A stretch of DNA of 64,000 nucleotides from JASLDZ01 sp965199975 (GTDB lineage Bacteria; Pseudomonadota; Alphaproteobacteria; Caulobacterales; Caulobacteraceae), in assembly GCA_965199975.1 (NCBI GenBank), contig OZ241340.1:992001-1056000 (forward strand), in the 5' to 3' direction. Below the pieces are notes generated by a model that saw only the letters and a list, made by a program, of their open reading frames with translations, had not been told where the DNA came from and did no database searches. Positions within the stretch are counted from its first letter, which is position 1. Every line of letters starts with the position of its first letter. A program made the position numbers and the translations under genes. Shown here in pieces: positions 61,143 through 64,000 of the stretch.

Positions 61143-62234
61143 CTACAATAGTCGGCCGGTCGCCGCGTCCAGCGCCTTGGTGAAGACCGTAGGAAGGCTG
61201 CGGCGCGCGGCCTCCAGCGGCGTCCACACCACTTCGATGTCGGCGCGAGGCCCCGCGGGGGACGCCTCGGCGCGGAGCACCCCCAGGGTGAGCGGGAAGT
61301 GTGTGAAGACGTGCTCCACCTCGCCGGCCGGGCGCCAGTCGGCGTGGGCGGGCGCGGCGCGGCGCACCGCTTCGGGCGAAGGCGCCTCGCGCGCCCAATC
61401 GGTGGTGGGCAGCCCCAGCATGTCGCCCAGCAGCCCCTTCGCCGGCCGGCGCACCAGCGCCACCTCGCCCGCGCGCAACAGCACGAAGGCCGTCCCCCGC
61501 CGTCGTTCGCGAACCGGCTTGGGCGCCTTCACGGGGAAGCGTTCCGGTGCGCCGATTGCGCGGCCTGCGCAGTCGGCCGCGAGCGGGCAGGCGTCGCACA
61601 GCGGCGTGCGAGGGCGGCAGACCACCGCGCCCAGGTCCATGAGCGCCTGCGCCCAGTCGCCCGGCCGCTCGTCAGCGACCAGCGAGGCGGCCAGCGCCTT
61701 GAGGCGCGGTTTGGCGGCGGGGAGGGGGGCGTCCACCGCGAACAGGCGCGCCATCACGCGCTCCACGTTGCCGTCGACCACGTTGGCGGGGCGCCCGAAG
61801 GCGATCGCCGCCACCGCCGTGGCCGTGTAGGGGCCGCAGCCCGGCAGGGCCAGGAGGCCCGCCTCGTCGTCGGGGAAGGCGCCGCCGCGCGCGGCCACCG
61901 CCCGGGCGCAGGCCAGGAGGTTGCGGGCGCGGGCGTAGTAGCCCAGCCCCGCCCAGGCCCCCATCACCTCCGCGTCGGGCGCGGCGGCCAGCGCCTCCAC
62001 CCGCGGCCAGCGGGCCAGGAACTCGGCGTAGTAGGGCGCGACGTGGGCGCTGGTGGTCTGCTGCAGCATCACCTCCGACAGCCACACGCGATAGGCGTTG
62101 GGCCGGGCGCCGGCGGCGCGCGCCGAAGGCGTGATGCGCCAGGGCAGGGCGCGGTCGGCGGCGTGGGCGTCGTACCAGGCGAGGAGGCGCGCGCGCAGGT
62201 CGGCGCGCACCGAAGCGGAGGGGACGTCGGCCAT
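61143..62234 (-). CDS. mutY: A/G-specific adenine DNA glycosylase
   Basis: 363 residues. Removes adenine opposite 8-oxoguanine. HhH-GPD core (LALPGCGPYTATAVAAIAFG, NVVDGNVERVMARLFAVD), iron-sulfur ligands C-x6-C-x2-C-x5-C in VVCRPRTPLCDACPLAADC, and a C-terminal NUDIX-like 8-oxoG recognition domain. Divergent from the dciA gene by 25 bases. Confidence 0.95.
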   Translation of the reverse strand: MADVPSASVRADLRARLLAWYDAHAADRALPWRITPSARAAGARPNAYRVWLSEVMLQQTTSAHVAPYYAEFLARWPRVEALAAAPDAEVMGAWAGLGYYARARNLLACARAVAARGGAFPDDEAGLLALPGCGPYTATAVAAIAFGRPANVVDGNVERVMARLFAVDAPLPAAKPRLKALAASLVADERPGDWAQALMDLGAVVCRPRTPLCDACPLAADCAGRAIGAPERFPVKAPKPVRERRRGTAFVLLRAGEVALVRRPAKGLLGDMLGLPTTDWAREAPSPEAVRRAAPAHADWRPAGEVEHVFTHFPLTLGVLRAEASPAGPRADIEVVWTPLEAARRSLPTVFTKALDAATGRLL

Positions 62235-62259
62235 GGGTGCGCGCTATATAGCGGCCGCC

Positions 62260-62823
62260 ATGCCGCGCCGCCCGTTGCCCGACGCCGAGGAGGCCGCCCG
62301 CATCCTGCGGGAGAAGCGCACGCGCCCGCAGCGCCGTCCGCCTCCCGCCGTGGGCCAGCCCCTGGCGCGCCTGCTCAAGGGGCTGGACGCCAAGCACTCG
62401 ACCGGGCCCCACGTGCTGCGCGCCCGCTGGCGCGAGATCGCCGGCGAGACGCTGGGGCGGCGCACCGAGCCCGTGCGGGTGGTGCGCCCCCGCGGCCCGG
62501 CGGGCGGGGGCGGCGTGCTGGAGGTGCGGGTCGACGGCCCCGCCGCGGCGCTGGTGCAGCACCAGGCGCCCGAACTGATCGCCCGCGCCAACCTGGTGCT
62601 GGGAAGCGAGGCGGTGTCCAAGCTGCGCATCGTGCAGGGCCCGGTGCGCGCGGCGATCGTCGCAACCGCGGTCGCCAAGGCGCCGACGAACCGGCGCCGC
62701 GCCTCGCCGCCGCTCGACGCCGCGGCCGAAGCGGACCTAACCCGGGCGTTGGAGGCCACGCCCGAGGGGCCGCTGCGCACGGCGCTCACCCGCCTGGGGC
62801 GCGCGGTGCGCAAAGGCGGATAG
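62260..62823 (+). CDS. dciA: DUF721 / DciA-type replicative helicase-associated protein
   Basis: 187 residues from the ATG at 62260 (PRRPLPDAEEAARILREKRT); the frame is open upstream but antisense to mutY. KH-like DUF721 domain: LLKGLDAKHSTGPHVLRARW, REIAGETLGRRTEPVRVVRP, LEVRVDGPAAALVQHQAPEL. Family members load or stabilise DnaB in bacteria without DnaC. The second half is more variable. Confidence 0.85.
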   Translation: MPRRPLPDAEEAARILREKRTRPQRRPPPAVGQPLARLLKGLDAKHSTGPHVLRARWREIAGETLGRRTEPVRVVRPRGPAGGGGVLEVRVDGPAAALVQHQAPELIARANLVLGSEAVSKLRIVQGPVRAAIVATAVAKAPTNRRRASPPLDAAAEADLTRALEATPEGPLRTALTRLGRAVRKGG

Positions 62824-62941
62824 CGCGCCACGCGATCAGGTGGCGCGGGCCGTCTTGCGCCATGCGCCAAGGCGCGCGTTGACAACGCCCGGTCCCGCCT
62901 GCGACCGCTCGGGTCTCTCGTTCGCGCCAGGAATCGCCCGT

Positions 62942-63604
62942 ATGCGTGCCGTCACCCGCCGCCTCGCCCTCGCCGCCTGCGCGGCGCTGGCGCTCTCCGC
63001 CTGCGGCCAGAAGGGCGGGTCGACGGCGGCGAGCGGGGGAGGCGGCGCCCTGCCGGCGGGCGTGTTCAAGGACTCCGAGTACGTGATCGGAAATCCCAAG
63101 GCGCCCGTGACGGTGGTCGAGTACCTGTCGGACACCTGCTCGCACTGTGCGCGCTTCGACCAGGAAGTGTTTCCCACCATCAAGAAGGACTACATCGACA
63201 CCGGCAAGGTGAGCTGGCACATTCGCGAGTTCCTCACCGATCCGGTGCAGGTAGCCGCGGCCGGCTTCGCGATGGCGCGCTGCTCTGGCAAGGACAAGTA
63301 TTGGTCGGTGGTGGAGGCGATCTTCCGCGCTCAGGACGAGATGTTCAAGACCGGTGACTTTCTGACGCCTTTCCGGCGTATCGCGGCCGGCGCGGGGCTC
63401 TCCCCCGCGCAGTTCGACGCCTGCGTGCGCAACGATCAGGTGCTGCAGGGCATAGCCGACCGGGTGCAGAAGGCGACCGACGTGGACAAGATCAACGGCA
63501 CGCCGACCATGATCGTCGATGGCCAAACCCACGTGAACGAGCTGGACCTGCCCCAGACCCGCGCCCTGCTCGACAAGGCGCTGGCGGCCAAGGGCAAGAG
63601 GTAA
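62942..63604 (+). CDS. DsbA-like thioredoxin-fold lipoprotein
   Basis: 220 residues. Lipoprotein signal RAVTRRLALAACAALALSAC with lipobox LSAC; Gly/Ser linker; thioredoxin fold with active site CSHC in YLSDTCSHCARFDQEVFPTI and the cis-Pro loop INGTPTMIVDG. Likely a periplasmic disulfide oxidoreductase. Precedes smc by 25 bases. Confidence 0.93.
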   Translation: MRAVTRRLALAACAALALSACGQKGGSTAASGGGGALPAGVFKDSEYVIGNPKAPVTVVEYLSDTCSHCARFDQEVFPTIKKDYIDTGKVSWHIREFLTDPVQVAAAGFAMARCSGKDKYWSVVEAIFRAQDEMFKTGDFLTPFRRIAAGAGLSPAQFDACVRNDQVLQGIADRVQKATDVDKINGTPTMIVDGQTHVNELDLPQTRALLDKALAAKGKR

Positions 63605-63629
63605 GTCCGAGGCCGGCTGCGGAGACGGG

Positions 63630-64000
63630 GTGCAGTTCCAGCGGCTCCGCATCGCCGGCTTCAAATCCTTCGTGGAACCCACGGAGGTGCGCATCGAAGC
63701 GGGGCTGACCGGCGTCGTCGGTCCCAACGGCTGCGGCAAGTCCAACGTCCTTGAGGCGCTGCGCTGGGTGATGGGCGCCAACTCCGCGCGTTCGCTGCGG
63801 GCAGGCGGCATGGACGATCTGATTTTCGGAGGGACCGGCTCGCGCCCCGCCCGCTCGCACGCCGAGGTCAAGCTCGAGATCGACAACGCCGACCACACCG
63901 CGCCGGCCCCCTTCAACGGCGAGGCGGTGATCGAGGTGGCGCGGCGCATCGACCGCGGCGCGGGCTCCACCTACCGCGTCAACGGCGTGGAGGTGCGCGC
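63630..64000 (+). CDS. smc: Chromosome segregation ATPase SMC, 3' cut by window
   Basis: The first 123 residues from a GTG at 63630 (QFQRLRIAGFKSFVEPTEV). Walker A VGPNGCGKSNVLEAL and the following ALRWVMGANSARSLRAGGMD, DLIFGGTGSR are typical of bacterial SMC N-termini. The gene runs off the right edge. Confidence 0.95.
   Translation, partial: MQFQRLRIAGFKSFVEPTEVRIEAGLTGVVGPNGCGKSNVLEALRWVMGANSARSLRAGGMDDLIFGGTGSRPARSHAEVKLEIDNADHTAPAPFNGEAVIEVARRIDRGAGSTYRVNGVEVR

Noticed and set aside
1..64000. CRISPR array
   Set aside because: No regularly spaced direct repeats with unique spacers and no cas-like proteins were seen.

Overview
The window is high-GC DNA of an alphaproteobacterium. The chromosomal flanks look Caulobacteraceae-like (Phenylobacterium/Caulobacter type), judged from protein style and from the run mutY - DUF721/dciA - DsbA-like lipoprotein - smc; this assignment is an inference. 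Both ends are ordinary, intact housekeeping DNA. The left flank (1-11.6 kb) has nnr, tRNA-Leu(TAG), a TetR regulator facing a membrane-anchored protein, trigger factor, a carboxymuconolactone-decarboxylase-like protein, a Sua5-type tRNA t6A enzyme, a YceI protein, an acyl-CoA dehydrogenase and a class A penicillin-binding protein. The right flank (59.0-64 kb) has tRNA-Arg(ACG), ggt, mutY, dciA, a DsbA-like lipoprotein and the start of smc.

Between them, about 11.6-59 kb, lies a mosaic accessory region. It holds two tyrosine integrases (one broken by an amber codon), an excisionase-like gene, an IS1182-type remnant, a Tn3-family transposon with a broken transposase, mobilisation-gene remnants, a HigBA toxin-antitoxin pair, a UmuD'-like/UmuC mutasome pair, and two metabolic clusters behind LysR regulators.

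The theme of the region is conflict. It contains peptidoglycan-targeting or polymorphic-toxin-type effectors with likely inhibitors: a papain/C39-like peptidase, a JAMM/JAB-like peptidase with a coupled secreted partner, an M15 peptidase carried inside the Tn3 element, a PG-binding/SleB-like hydrolase with a lipoprotein partner in tandem duplicate, an LprI-like lysozyme inhibitor, and an RNase A-like toxin with a CdiI-like immunity protein. It also contains candidate nucleic-acid defence genes: a DUF1883-TIR protein, a MerR-like/N6-adenine methyltransferase/PIN-nuclease operon with a divergent partner, a PD-(D/E)XK protein, a DUF6946 protein and a truncated MmeI-like methyltransferase. No secretion apparatus is visible, so the effectors would need export machinery from elsewhere.

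The accessory region is strikingly decayed: two in-frame TAGs, one in-frame TAA, several single-base frameshifts, and an amidohydrolase gene split by a 2.2 kb insertion. The flanks show no such damage. The best candidates for something undescribed are the MerR-like/methyltransferase/PIN operon (49.8-53.3 kb), the hydrolase-inhibitor cassette inserted in the amidohydrolase gene (46.3-48.5 kb), the Tn3 element carrying an M15 effector (23.4-29.0 kb), and the poly-G junction joining an M48 protease to a lipoprotein (17.3 kb).
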